Notes: generated by a model from the sequence alone, not told the origin. A stretch of DNA of 64,000 nucleotides from Flectobacillus rivi (GCF_030056655.1 NZ_JASHIE010000008.1:262788-326787); one strand, 5' to 3'. Shown: positions 36,305 to 45,714, counted from the first letter of the stretch. Program-made: numbers and translations.

Positions 36305-36748
36305 TTAAGCTATTTGTTGAATTTGGTGTTTTTTTCCTCTAAAATCAAATGAATCGCCTACAACTTTCCCCATTAGTAATGCACCAATAGGAGATTGGGC
36401 TGACACTACCATCACTGCTTCGCCTACTACTTTGATTGAACCCAAGCTAACAGCAATAAAAAATATCCCCATACTCGTATGCACAAGTGCGCCCAAAGAC
36501 ACATGTTGAGGAGTATGTTGAGGATCTATCCTTTCGAGCAGAACTCTTTCTTGACGAGCTTGTTCGTATTGGCGAGCGTACATATCTCTATCTAACTGCC
36601 CCATCGCTCTTGCTGTTTCGTATTTGTCCCCAGCAGAACTTTTACTTTCCTCATTGGCAGAAGCTTGGGCAGCTTGCATAGCACCCCAAGCAGCTTGCAT
36701 TCGTTCTTCTAGCTGATTTTTAATATAATCTATAACCTCTTGTTTCAT
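36305..36748 (-). CDS. GreA/GreB-like coiled-coil protein (transcription elongation factor family)
   Basis: A 147-residue protein. Residues 1-75 form a helical hairpin (KNQLEERMQAAWGAMQAAQAS, then KYETARAMGQLDRDMYARQY), and residues 80-147 an FKBP-like Gre C-terminal domain, shown by SPIGALLMGKVVGDSF, the Gre signature. Homologues are sometimes labelled '3-oxoacyl-ACP synthase', which the sequence does not support. A role at RNA polymerase's secondary channel is inferred. It starts 4 bp after recQ, so the two are probably co-transcribed. Confidence 0.75.
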   Translation of the reverse strand: MKQEVIDYIKNQLEERMQAAWGAMQAAQASANEESKSSAGDKYETARAMGQLDRDMYARQYEQARQERVLLERIDPQHTPQHVSLGALVHTSMGIFFIAVSLGSIKVVGEAVMVVSAQSPIGALLMGKVVGDSFDFRGKKHQIQQIA

Positions 36749-36752
36749 AAGT

Positions 36753-38891
36753 CTACTTGTCTAACAAAGCCATTACAACTTTGATTTTGTGGTAATCGTA
36801 TTTGCCCTGCAACAAGTCAAACACAGGTTTGACAGGTTCTCCTTTTTTAGTACCAAGTACTTTCATGGCTTGGGCAATAGCGTTAAACTCTACTGTAGTG
36901 ACAAATTTGCGTAAATCTACAGGGTGACCCTCTTCAAAGAACTTCACCAGATGCGATACAATCGTAACAGGGCTCAAACCTCTTCTTTCTGCTATCTCAT
37001 CTAGGGATAAACCTTCTTCATAAAGTGAAAAGCTTATTTTGGCAGTATCTCCTTTTTCACCTCCAGATTTACCTAAAGTTTTGATAAAATCCCGAATCTC
37101 TTTGAGGAAAGCATCACCATATTGTCTGAACTTCTGCTCTCCTACCCCTGAGACATTGAGCATCTCGGCTGGAGAAATAGGTTTTTTCTGCGCCATATCA
37201 GAAAGGGTTGCATCTGAAAAGACCACAAATGGAGGAATATCCAAGTTATCGGCAATTCGTTTACGCAACAATCGCAAACGTTCAAACAACTCATCACGAA
37301 CCACCTCTCGTTTGGTTTTTTCTTTAGGAGCTGCATTGGCTTCGCGTTCAGCTTGCTTTTCTTCAAATGGCCTAAATCGTACAAGTTGCACTTTTTTACC
37401 ATCTTTTAATACCGACCAAGAAGCGTTGTTTAGCTTGAAGGCATGTTGCTCGTCGTAGGCAATATCCATAATGCCAGAATTGAGCATTTGCTGAATATAG
37501 TCTGCCCATTCTTCATATTTCAAATCACGTCCTGCACCAAAGGTTTTGATTTCATGGTAGCGATGCTCTATAATTCTTCGATTGTTAGAGCCACGAAGTA
37601 TATCAATCAACATACCCATAGCGATTCTTTCATTAGTACGTGCGATTGCAGAAAGAGCTTTCTGAGCTAGTACACTTGCATCAAACCTAATAGGGGGATT
37701 TTTACAAACATCGCAATTTCCACAGTCACGGTCTACCTCCTCGTTGAAATAGCTCAATAGAATTCGTCTACGACAAATTTCTGCCTCTGCATATTGCTTT
37801 AATCTATCCAGCTTAGCTAATTGGACTTCTTTCATTTCTGCTGGCAATTCAGATTGCGCCAGCATATCTTTTCGGACAATTAGGTCATTATAAGAATAAA
37901 ACAATAGTGTATCAGCTTTGACACCATCACGACCTGCACGACCTATTTCTTGATAAAAACTTTCGATATTAGCTGGCAATGAATAGTGCATTACCCAACG
38001 AACATTGGACTTGTCGATACCCATACCAAAAGCAATAGTAGCGCAGATCACTTGTATATCATCTCGTAAAAATTGGTCTTGTACTTTGGCACGCTCGTCG
38101 GTGCTCATCCCTGCGTGATAGCATCGAGCAGAGATACCCACTTTTAGCAGTGAGTCGGCGAGTTGTTCTGTATTTTTTCTACTTAAACAATATATAATAC
38201 CTGCTTTCCGAGGGCGTTCTTGAATAAACTTTTGAATTGTTTTCAAGCGATTTCGTCCTGGTTGTACCGACAATGATAAGTTGGGTCTGTCAAACGAACT
38301 AATAAAGACACGAGCTTCGGGAATTCCCAACTGGGTAAGTACATCTTTTCTGGTTACTCTATCAGCTGTAGCAGTTAATGCCATAAAAGGCACATTGGGC
38401 AAGGCAGACTTCAGCACGTGTAATTGAGTATATTCGGGTCTAAAATCATGTCCCCAAACAGATACACAGTGAGATTCATCCACGGCCACCATACTTACTT
38501 GCAAAGACTTTATCCAATCGAGGTATCCATTCGAAAAGAGTTTTTCAGGAGAAATATATAGTAGCTTTATTTCACCAGCTTTACATTGGCGTTCTATCGC
38601 AAATCGTTCAGCACCAGAAAGCGAAGAATTGATATAAGCAGAAGGAATACCATTGGCTTGCAATGCTTGAACTTGGTCGTGCATTAATGCGATTAGTGGG
38701 GAAATTACAATCGTAATTCCTTGCATCATCAGTGCTGGTACCTGAAAACAAAGGGACTTTCCTCCCCCTGTTGGCATCAATACCATACAATCCTGTCCAT
38801 ACAATACCCAATCAATGATGTCAGCCTGAAGAGGTCTAAATTTATCATACCCAAAATATTGCTTGAGTACTTGTTCTTTTGTCAATGCCAT
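36753..38891 (-). CDS. recQ: ATP-dependent DNA helicase RecQ
   Basis: A 712-residue RecQ helicase for recombination and fork repair. Helicase motifs: Walker A PTGGGKSLCF (40-49), DESHC with VWGHDFRP aromatic-loop near 137-152, TATADR, and motif VI GRAGRDG near 320. The zinc-binding cysteines (CRRRILLSYF..DCGNCDVC) lie near 372-395, then a winged-helix RQC domain and an HRDC domain near 530-600. A C-terminal HTH segment (SLDEIAERRGLSPVTIVSHL) resembles the extra domain of longer RecQ proteins. First gene of a three-gene unit. Confidence 0.95.
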   Translation of the reverse strand: MALTKEQVLKQYFGYDKFRPLQADIIDWVLYGQDCMVLMPTGGGKSLCFQVPALMMQGITIVISPLIALMHDQVQALQANGIPSAYINSSLSGAERFAIERQCKAGEIKLLYISPEKLFSNGYLDWIKSLQVSMVAVDESHCVSVWGHDFRPEYTQLHVLKSALPNVPFMALTATADRVTRKDVLTQLGIPEARVFISSFDRPNLSLSVQPGRNRLKTIQKFIQERPRKAGIIYCLSRKNTEQLADSLLKVGISARCYHAGMSTDERAKVQDQFLRDDIQVICATIAFGMGIDKSNVRWVMHYSLPANIESFYQEIGRAGRDGVKADTLLFYSYNDLIVRKDMLAQSELPAEMKEVQLAKLDRLKQYAEAEICRRRILLSYFNEEVDRDCGNCDVCKNPPIRFDASVLAQKALSAIARTNERIAMGMLIDILRGSNNRRIIEHRYHEIKTFGAGRDLKYEEWADYIQQMLNSGIMDIAYDEQHAFKLNNASWSVLKDGKKVQLVRFRPFEEKQAEREANAAPKEKTKREVVRDELFERLRLLRKRIADNLDIPPFVVFSDATLSDMAQKKPISPAEMLNVSGVGEQKFRQYGDAFLKEIRDFIKTLGKSGGEKGDTAKISFSLYEEGLSLDEIAERRGLSPVTIVSHLVKFFEEGHPVDLRKFVTTVEFNAIAQAMKVLGTKKGEPVKPVFDLLQGKYDYHKIKVVMALLDK

Positions 38892-39023
38892 TTTAGCAAA
38901 ATATAAATAGTGAATGATGATGAAGATGTCTGTAAAACATAGCGTGTAGAATGTTGCATCTTCAACACAAAGTTAGCAAATGTTTGGGTTTAGGATAAAA
39001 CTGAGCTATTGCTTGTACAAAAT

Positions 39024-39061
39024 AAAAGCGGGTAAATACCATACAGCATTTACCCGCTTTT
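39024..39061 (-). terminator. Terminator after purF
   Basis: AAAAGCGGGTAAAT/ATTTACCCGCTTTT stem with A- and T-runs at either end, 20 bp after the purF stop. Confidence 0.85.
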
Positions 39062-39080
39062 GAAAAAATTGTTTTAGAAA

Positions 39081-40973
39081 CTAGTAAGCTCTAATTTCTA
39101 CTCCTTTCATAAAGTTTACAAAAGCTTTGTTTACAACCTTATTACCACCTGGTGTTGGGAAGTTACCCGTAAAATACCAGTCACCAAGATTATATGGACA
39201 AGCTTTGTTCAGACTGTCTACTGTTTGATAAACAATTGCTAAATCAGCTTTTAAGTCTGCTGGCTTTACTATATCTGCGATTTTAGCTGAAATCTCTTCG
39301 TTTGTAAATGGTTCGTAAATCGCCTTCACAAAGTTTTGTGTATGAGCAGTTCCTAATTCAAAAGCACTTACACAACGGCCCAAAGTATCTTCGAGGATAT
39401 CTTCCATGTGACGCTCTTGTAACAATTCATAAGTTGCACGGAATGCCACAAAATCTTTCATTCTTGACATATCGATACCATAACAATCTGGATAGCGAAT
39501 TTGAGGAGCTGATGAAACAATTACGATTTTCTTAGGTCCTAATTTATCCAACAACTTCAAAATAGAGCGCTCGAGTGTTGTACCTCTTACGATAGAGTCG
39601 TCAATCAACACAACATTATCAACGCCTTTTTTGATTACCTCATAAGTAGTGTCATACACATGCGACACCATATCATTACGATCGGCATCATTGGTGATGA
39701 AAGTACGAAGTTTTACATCTTTCGAAATCAACTTTTCAACACGAGGACGGAAAGTCAATAACTCCTCTAAAGTCTCTTCTGCCAAACCTCCGCCCATGAT
39801 GGCTTTCTTACGTTCTTTGGCAAGATAATCTTCCAATCCTTCAATCATACCCAAAAAGGCAGTTTCAGCAGTGTTTGGAATATACGAGAATACGGTATTT
39901 TTGAGGTCGTAGTTTACTTCTTGAAGTACTTGTGGGATTACCAAACGTCCTAATTCCTTACGTTCGGCATAAATATCTGGATCTGAAGCGCGTGAGAAAT
40001 AGATTCTTTCGAAGCTACACGATTTCTTTTCGAGTGGTTCAATAAATTTCTTTTCAGAATAGTTACCACGTTTGTCAATAATTAAAGCATGACCTGGCTG
40101 TACTTCCTGAATATCTTCGTAATTACAGTTAAATGACGTTTTGATAGCTTGTTTTTCTGAGGCAACTACTACCACTTCATCATCGGCATACCAAAAAGCT
40201 GGGCGAATACCCGCTGGGTCGCGTGCTACAAAAGCAGAACCGTGTCCAGTCACACCGCACATGGCGTATCCACCATCAAAATCACGACACGAACGCTGTA
40301 ATACTCTTTGCAAATCAATGTTGTCTTCAATCACATTTGACAACTCTGGATTTTCGTAACTATGTTTATGGAAGTCAAACTGACGTTGGTTTTCTTCATC
40401 TAAGAAATGCCCAATTTTTTCCATCACGGTTACTGTATCCACTTTTTCCTTCGGATGCTGTCCTAATGAGATTAACTTATTAAAAAGTTCTTCTACATTA
40501 GTCATGTTAAAGTTACCAGCAACTACCAAGTTTCTACTTCTCCAGTTGCTTTGACGCAACATTGGGTGGCAGTTTTCGATTTCGTTTTGACCGTGTGTAC
40601 CATAGCGCAGGTGACCCAAAAATACTTCACCAGAGAATGCTACATTTTCTTGAATCCACTTGGCATCTTTAGCTTTGTCTTTGTGGTCTTTCAAGCCTTT
40701 ACGAAACTTCTTGTAAATTTTTCCGAAAATATCAGCTACAGCATTTTGCTCTACAGAACGGTATCTGCTGATATATCTGTGACCAGCAGGCACATCAATT
40801 TTGATGTTGGCTACACCTGCACCGTCTTGTCCTCGGTTAACTTGCTTTTCCATCATTAGGTAAAGCTTGTTGATACCATACAGCGGGGTTCCGTACTTAT
40901 TGATATAGTACTGATAGTCTTTTCGGAGACGGATGAGTGCGATACCACACTCGTGTTTGATTGCGTCAGACAT
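39081..40973 (-). CDS. purF: Amidophosphoribosyltransferase PurF-type, Bacteroidota long form
   Basis: A 630-residue class II glutamine amidotransferase/PRPP transferase, which makes 5-phosphoribosylamine in the first step of purine synthesis. The glutaminase domain starts HECGIALIRLRKDY with nucleophile Cys9, preceded by a short propeptide; NRGQDGAGVANI follows. The PRPP-binding loop is VVLIDDSIVRGTT near 458-470. At 630 residues it is longer than the roughly 500 of E. coli PurF, with inserts in the glutaminase part. It is monocistronic with a promoter candidate about 150 bp upstream and its own terminator. Confidence 0.88.
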   Translation of the reverse strand: MSDAIKHECGIALIRLRKDYQYYINKYGTPLYGINKLYLMMEKQVNRGQDGAGVANIKIDVPAGHRYISRYRSVEQNAVADIFGKIYKKFRKGLKDHKDKAKDAKWIQENVAFSGEVFLGHLRYGTHGQNEIENCHPMLRQSNWRSRNLVVAGNFNMTNVEELFNKLISLGQHPKEKVDTVTVMEKIGHFLDEENQRQFDFHKHSYENPELSNVIEDNIDLQRVLQRSCRDFDGGYAMCGVTGHGSAFVARDPAGIRPAFWYADDEVVVVASEKQAIKTSFNCNYEDIQEVQPGHALIIDKRGNYSEKKFIEPLEKKSCSFERIYFSRASDPDIYAERKELGRLVIPQVLQEVNYDLKNTVFSYIPNTAETAFLGMIEGLEDYLAKERKKAIMGGGLAEETLEELLTFRPRVEKLISKDVKLRTFITNDADRNDMVSHVYDTTYEVIKKGVDNVVLIDDSIVRGTTLERSILKLLDKLGPKKIVIVSSAPQIRYPDCYGIDMSRMKDFVAFRATYELLQERHMEDILEDTLGRCVSAFELGTAHTQNFVKAIYEPFTNEEISAKIADIVKPADLKADLAIVYQTVDSLNKACPYNLGDWYFTGNFPTPGGNKVVNKAFVNFMKGVEIRAY

Positions 40974-41122
40974 GACTTTACTTGGTAGTTATTTTGCGTT
41001 TGTCGAGTATTATTAAAAAATAGTACTCCTGAAACCATTTATACAGATTAAAGTGGTTCGGTAATTTTTCGCAATAAAATTCAGATTAATAGAGGGTTAA
41101 CGATGGGTTATCTTTCAGTAAA

Positions 41123-41154
41123 CAAAATTAGGTAGAAAATCCTGAGATTACCAA
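41123..41154 (-). promoter_or_regulatory. Promoter candidate for purF
   Basis: TTG (41152-41154) and TAATTTTG (41123-41130) with a 21-bp spacer on the minus strand. The leader would be about 145 nt. Confidence 0.5.
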
Positions 41155-41451
41155 GAATTTTTGTGCCATATTTTCGAATGATAAAGTAAGAATTTGATAC
41201 TTAATGGTTATTGAAAACTAAATCTTTATTTACTTATAATTTCATCCAAAATATTTTATGAATTACTGAAAAGACTCTCGTTTTTGATATTACCAACCAA
41301 AGCTACAAGCTATTTTGGAAAACTACTAATGCTTTTCGGTAAGCGAATAACTTTAGTTATAATTGCCATACAAAGCCCTATTTAAAATAGTTCCTCATTA
41401 GGTATAAATACTGTAATATCAGATACTTTGATGTGTTTTGTTACTTATAAA

Positions 41452-41493
41452 CAATAGTTATCCACAATTTCGAAAACTTGTGGATAACTATTG
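41452..41493. repeat. Inverted repeat with two DnaA-box-like 9-mers
   Basis: A perfect 16-bp inverted repeat (CAATAGTTATCCACAA and its complement) with a 10-nt loop. Each arm holds TTATCCACA, the DnaA-box consensus (41458-41466 forward, 41479-41487 reverse). It follows the reductase gene stop at 41502 and might act as a terminator, although the T-tract is weak. Confidence 0.7.
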
Positions 41494-41501
41494 TGGAGTA
41501 T

Positions 41502-42569
41502 TTATTCTATTTCAATGACTACGCCTGATGTAGCTGGGTGCGCTACACAGGTCAAAATATAGCCTTGTTTGATTTCATTATCTGTCAAACCGTCTTCTTC
41601 GTCCATTTGAACTTTTCCGCTCAAACATTTGCCCATACATGCAGTACACATACCTGCCTGACATGAATATGGTAAATCTATATCTTCGCGAAGTGCCGCT
41701 TCAAGGATTGTTTCGTGTGGTTTTACTAACACTTGATAATCTTCTCCTTCGTATTGAATGGTAACCATTTGCTCTTTTAAGCTACCACCCTCTTCTTCAT
41801 CTGCTTCATTGGCAGCGGTATCATGTGCACTGAAGAAATGTTCTTTGTGGATTTGGGCATCGCTTACTCCAAAAATTCTAATGGCATTTTCTACCTGCTC
41901 CATCATACCTTCTGGTCCACACAAGTAATATTCGGCTTTACCAATATCCAACCCAAAATCTTGTTTTAAGAAAGTTACTGCCGACGCTTGGTTGATACGA
42001 GTTTTGTAACCTGTCCATGTATAAGAAGGTTGACTTAGCACATGTAATACTCTAAAACGACCTTGATAAGTTTTTTCTAGTTCTTCTAATTGTTTCTTGA
42101 AAATGATATTCTCTTCATTTCTTGAACCATAGACTAAATACACTTTGGTATCTGTTTCTACTGGTAAAACTGATTTGGCAATAGACATTAATGGCGTAAT
42201 ACCAGAACCTCCACCAAATAAAACGATTACTCGCGACTTAGTTGGATTTGGTTCGATTACAAAATGTCCCATTGGTTCCATCATTTCGAGCGCATCGCCT
42301 ACCTTAAGATTGTCACAAAGGTAATTTGATACCAGTCCTCCTGGAACACGTTTAATAGTTATAGCAATCGAAGCATCCTTGTTAGGCGAACTAGACATTG
42401 AATAACTACGACGTACTTTTTTACCATCAATTTCTGGAATTAAAGTCAAAAACTGTCCAGCCTTGTAACTGACAGCTTGATGGATAGGATGCCAAAAAGA
42501 AAAAGTCTTTGTATCTGGAGTTTCTTCAATAACCTCCTTTACAGTCAAATGAAAATATTTTGCACTCAT
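41502..42569 (-). CDS. Ferredoxin-type flavin reductase (PaaE/HCP-reductase family)
   Basis: A 355-residue electron-transfer protein with three parts: an FAD-binding ferredoxin reductase domain (RRSYSMSSSPN near 52), an NAD-binding domain (VLFGGGSGITPLMSI near 114), and a C-terminal plant-type 2Fe-2S ferredoxin with Cys303, Cys308, Cys311 and Cys341. This is the architecture of PaaE and related reductases that feed monooxygenases or other oxygenases. No partner oxygenase gene is adjacent, so the electron acceptor is unknown. A promoter candidate and a 5' hairpin precede it. Confidence 0.88.
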   Translation of the reverse strand: MSAKYFHLTVKEVIEETPDTKTFSFWHPIHQAVSYKAGQFLTLIPEIDGKKVRRSYSMSSSPNKDASIAITIKRVPGGLVSNYLCDNLKVGDALEMMEPMGHFVIEPNPTKSRVIVLFGGGSGITPLMSIAKSVLPVETDTKVYLVYGSRNEENIIFKKQLEELEKTYQGRFRVLHVLSQPSYTWTGYKTRINQASAVTFLKQDFGLDIGKAEYYLCGPEGMMEQVENAIRIFGVSDAQIHKEHFFSAHDTAANEADEEEGGSLKEQMVTIQYEGEDYQVLVKPHETILEAALREDIDLPYSCQAGMCTACMGKCLSGKVQMDEEDGLTDNEIKQGYILTCVAHPATSGVVIEIE

Positions 42570-42664
42570 CTAATGATATAACAGTTTACAAGACCTTTAC
42601 TTTTTCGAACCCGATAAAAGTCAAATTAAAGTCTGGTTTCTAAATCAATTCAAGGAACGAATAC

Positions 42665-42700
42665 CCTAAAAGTCCTATTTCTTATCATGGGACTTTTAGG
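42665..42700 (-). promoter_or_regulatory. Hairpin in the 5' leader of the reductase gene
   Basis: Inverted repeat CCTAAAAGTCC/GGACTTTTAGG, 14-nt loop. It lies directly downstream of the promoter candidate at 42713-42743, so it would be at the 5' end of the reductase transcript; it could also end ispH read-through. Confidence 0.55.
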
Positions 42701-42712
42701 ATAATTCGACCA

Positions 42713-42743
42713 CAAAACTACAGCAATCTATTGGGGTATCAAA
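42713..42743 (-). promoter_or_regulatory. Promoter candidate for the ferredoxin-type reductase gene
   Basis: TTTG (42740-42743) and TAGTTTTG (42713-42720) with a 19-bp spacer, a close match to the Bacteroidota promoter consensus. Confidence 0.6.
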
Positions 42744-42786
42744 GGATAATTTTCCCTAATGCATGGATAATAAACCTATGGTAACG

Positions 42787-44109
42787 CTAAAGTTGAGTCA
42801 CTACCTCGTCTACATTTTTGGTATTAGGGAAAAAAGAGAGTAATCGAAGAAGAATTGCCTCCACAACTGCATCGGGACATGACGCACCGCAGGTTAGCAT
42901 TATTGTGGTAATATCTTTATGGGGAAGAAAACTCTCTGTCACTTTTTCATTTTTAGTATGTAAATCAAAATGACTAATTAGATTTTCTGATAAAATTTTA
43001 TCTGCTGAAGAAATAAAATAAGTCGGTAGTTTTTGTTCACAAAGCTCTACTAAATGTGAAGTATTTGAAGAGTTGTAACCCCCTGCAACAATTACCAAAT
43101 CGGCTTCTTTTTCCAGCAAACCATACGTAGCACTTTGATTATCGTTGGTAGCATAACAAAGAGTATCACGAGTATCTGCAAAATAAGAAGTAATATCAAG
43201 CCCGTCTACGTGATATTTTTCACGCATAACATTTTTGAGATAATCAGCAATTGCCTGTGTATCGGAGGCCAACATCGTTGTTTGATTTACGACACCTATA
43301 CGACGTAAATCTTTCTCAATATCAAAGTTTTCTGAATATTGACCTTTAAATTCTGTATAGAAATCTGCTTGAGGTTTTTCTCCCGTAATATATTTTGCAA
43401 GCTCAACCGTTTGCTTCATATCCTTTACCACTACGGTTGGAGCATTTTGTTTGGCATGAGAAAAAGTAGCACGAGTTTCTTCATGCGAAGGCTTGCCGTG
43501 TACCACGATGGTATAATCCTTTTGTCCAATGGCAGACGCACGATTCCACACCTTTTCGACAAACGGGCAAGTTGTATCATACTGATAAGCATTGATACCT
43601 ATATCTGAGAGTTTTTGTTGTATCTCCAAGGTTGTCCCAAAAGCAGGTACAATCACTACATCATCGCTCGTTAGAGATTCCCATTCAATAAGCTGGTCTC
43701 CAGAGGTATTCATGATAAACTGTACCCCACGACTTAGTAAATCTGCATTTACGTCGGGGTTATGAATCATCTCTGAAAGCAAGAAAATTCGTTTATTGGG
43801 ATTTTCATCGATGGTTTTATATGCTATCTCTACCGCATTTTCAACACCATAGCAAAATCCAAAATGTCTTGAAATCAAGAAGCGTACAGCACCAAAATCA
43901 AGCAATGTTGGCGTAAAATCCTTCTTGAGCTTGTCCTTTTGGCGACGTTTTTCCTTGATTCCTCCAATGATACTACTCTTATAGAGCTCTGGTATTTGAA
44001 AAGACTTCATTTTCTTCATTTTTTTGCGTGCTTCTAGTCCAATAGACTCAGCATCTGAACCTGACGCACGTTGTGCTTCCTTAACGGGAGATTTAGTAAA
44101 TAACTCCAT
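42787..44109 (-). CDS. ispH: 4-hydroxy-3-methylbut-2-enyl diphosphate reductase IspH
   Basis: A 440-residue IspH, the iron-sulfur enzyme that ends the non-mevalonate isoprenoid pathway by giving IPP and DMAPP. The three cluster ligands are Cys86 (FGFCYGV), Cys181 (TTCPFVEKVW) and Cys318 (TLCYATNDNQ); the HGKPSHEET stretch (204-212) carries an active-site His and Glu. It is longer than the roughly 310 residues of E. coli IspH: an 75-residue basic N-terminal extension (KSPVKEAQRASG and KEKRRQKDKLKK) precedes the enzyme. Bacteroidota IspH proteins often have such an extension. It stands alone, with a promoter candidate about 180 bp upstream. Confidence 0.92.
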   Translation of the reverse strand: MELFTKSPVKEAQRASGSDAESIGLEARKKMKKMKSFQIPELYKSSIIGGIKEKRRQKDKLKKDFTPTLLDFGAVRFLISRHFGFCYGVENAVEIAYKTIDENPNKRIFLLSEMIHNPDVNADLLSRGVQFIMNTSGDQLIEWESLTSDDVVIVPAFGTTLEIQQKLSDIGINAYQYDTTCPFVEKVWNRASAIGQKDYTIVVHGKPSHEETRATFSHAKQNAPTVVVKDMKQTVELAKYITGEKPQADFYTEFKGQYSENFDIEKDLRRIGVVNQTTMLASDTQAIADYLKNVMREKYHVDGLDITSYFADTRDTLCYATNDNQSATYGLLEKEADLVIVAGGYNSSNTSHLVELCEQKLPTYFISSADKILSENLISHFDLHTKNEKVTESFLPHKDITTIMLTCGASCPDAVVEAILLRLLSFFPNTKNVDEVVTQL

Positions 44110-44993
44110 TTTATTAAACTAGTTTTTGACCTAACAGTTTTGAAAATCGTCGTTTAATCACAAAAAACTTGTAAAATCTTTCAAACACCCTTACAAGGTG
44201 ATTGTCTTTGGTACTGTTAGACGTTATTGCTATAATTCATCGACCTGTCATCTTAATAAGATTTTCAGGAAAAGTACACCAAAGATAATAGTTGTCTCAC
44301 GGATATTTTCACAAAGGTTAATTTCTTGTTTTTTCAAAACTCACAAAGCAGTTTTCATTTAAGCGGGCCACTTTTAAAAATATACTTTATTGTACCCCGA
44401 TTGGTAAACAAGTAGCCCAATATGAAAACACTTTTTTTATTGTGATTAGTTCGAAAAATCCAACTCTCGAGATTTAATACAAAGTCCTTATTAAAGCCAA
44501 ACGAATATTCGTGAATCATCCCTAAGCTTAAAGCTTTGTATCTATTAATTTTGTATTGAGTATTTCTTTAGACCTTCCAAAAAAATGATTTTTCTCATTA
44601 ATATTCTCTTATTATTTACGGTATATTTGACTAAATCTAACATAGTAGTTGACAAAACCTCTTCTTTCAAAAACCTCTAAAACAAGCTTTTAAGCGTATT
44701 TAAAAAGTTTTTTCGTTTTTATCTGTAACTTTCAGCCCCATTCGTGCGTCAATAAGATAGGCAAGTCGGTTATTGAACGACTGTTTGGCAAAGTCATACA
44801 AACAACCGTTTAATAACTTTAACAATAAAGTATTGGATATGCTATTGATAAAGTAATTAGAGTATTCTATTTTTGTTGTTGCTTAGATAAAAAAAATACA
44901 ACAATGCTATTAGCAAAATATTTGCCAATTAGTGTTTCAAGTTATTTCTAACAGTTAAAGTACTCTTACAAGTACACTTAACGATACAAGTTC
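44110..44993. other. 884-bp gene-free region
   Basis: Between ispH (minus) and an exported hypothetical (plus). It is AT-rich with no convincing open frame on either strand, no tRNA and no repeat I can detect. It holds the ispH promoter candidate (44280-44315). It is long for this gene-dense window, so a small RNA is possible, but I see no specific support. Confidence 0.5.
44280..44315 (-). promoter_or_regulatory. Promoter candidate for ispH
   Basis: TTTG (44312-44315) and TATCTTTG (44280-44287) on the minus strand with a 24-bp spacer, slightly long. Confidence 0.35.
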
Positions 44994-45551
44994 ATGAAAA
45001 TTAGAACAAGGCGTTTCTTCCGAAACCCAATGGTGCTATTAGGAATCCTGCTTTGCTTCGTTGCTAGTTTAATATCATTCAGTCACGGGGTTGCAGATTT
45101 TAATCAGAACAAACAAGGGTTTTTCAAAGGAAATATTAGTTTCGAAGAGAATCGAGAGCATTCTTTCAAAACGTCCAAAGTAGTTGTCAAAAAATTAATA
45201 GAAAGAGGTGGAAATAGTATCACGATTATGGCCACCGACGACAGTACTTCTGAATCTGTTTATGTAAGACTTTACAATGTGGATAAACCATCTACTTTTT
45301 TTATCCCTGGAAATGGTACACAAAAAAATGTAGGAAACATTGTAAAAGATTTTAGTCAGTATCGTGACATCAACAATTTTTATCAAGCGTCTCTTCCCAA
45401 TTCGGAAGGTTTGCTAAATGGAGTAGGACGTGTTAACATCATCAAATTGACAGATGATGAAATTGAGGGCGAAATCATTATTATGGCAAACAATGCCGAA
45501 GGAGAACAAGCTCAATTGTCGTGGTCAAAATTTAAAGCAAGTATTCAATAG
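44994..45551 (+). CDS. Membrane-anchored/exported hypothetical protein
   Basis: A 185-residue protein with a basic N-terminus (KIRTRRFFRNP) and one hydrophobic segment (VLLGILLCFVASLISF, about 14-29), followed by a soluble part rich in strands. This could be a signal anchor or an uncleaved signal peptide. I do not recognise the family. The frame is clean, has normal codon use, and ends before a terminator; fusA follows with its own promoter. Confidence 0.65.
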   Translation: MKIRTRRFFRNPMVLLGILLCFVASLISFSHGVADFNQNKQGFFKGNISFEENREHSFKTSKVVVKKLIERGGNSITIMATDDSTSESVYVRLYNVDKPSTFFIPGNGTQKNVGNIVKDFSQYRDINNFYQASLPNSEGLLNGVGRVNIIKLTDDEIEGEIIIMANNAEGEQAQLSWSKFKASIQ

Positions 45552-45604
45552 ACATAAAAAATACAATTTTTTGTGTAAAAATATATTTAGTGGTTAGGTG
45601 ATAC

Positions 45605-45640
45605 AAAAACGCTTGTTGCAGTTGCGACAAGCGTTTTTTG
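45605..45640 (+). terminator. Terminator before fusA
   Basis: AAAAACGCTTGTTGC/GCGACAAGCGTTTTTT hairpin with a T-run, 53 bp after the exported hypothetical gene. Confidence 0.85.
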
Positions 45641-45714
45641 TTATTGGAAATATTCTTGGTTTAATCCAAAATCACTTTTGTTGACTTTATTAATGAAAAC
45701 TTATCGTGATAATT

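Larger units (their letters stand above)
40974..41501. other. 528-bp gap between purF and the ferredoxin-type reductase gene
   Basis: Holds the purF promoter candidate near 41123-41154 and, next to the reductase stop, the inverted DnaA-box hairpin (41452-41493). No open frame above noise and no recognised riboswitch were seen. Confidence 0.6.

Noticed and set aside
37039..37458. 139-codon frame over recQ
   Set aside because: Antisense shadow of recQ with no motif.
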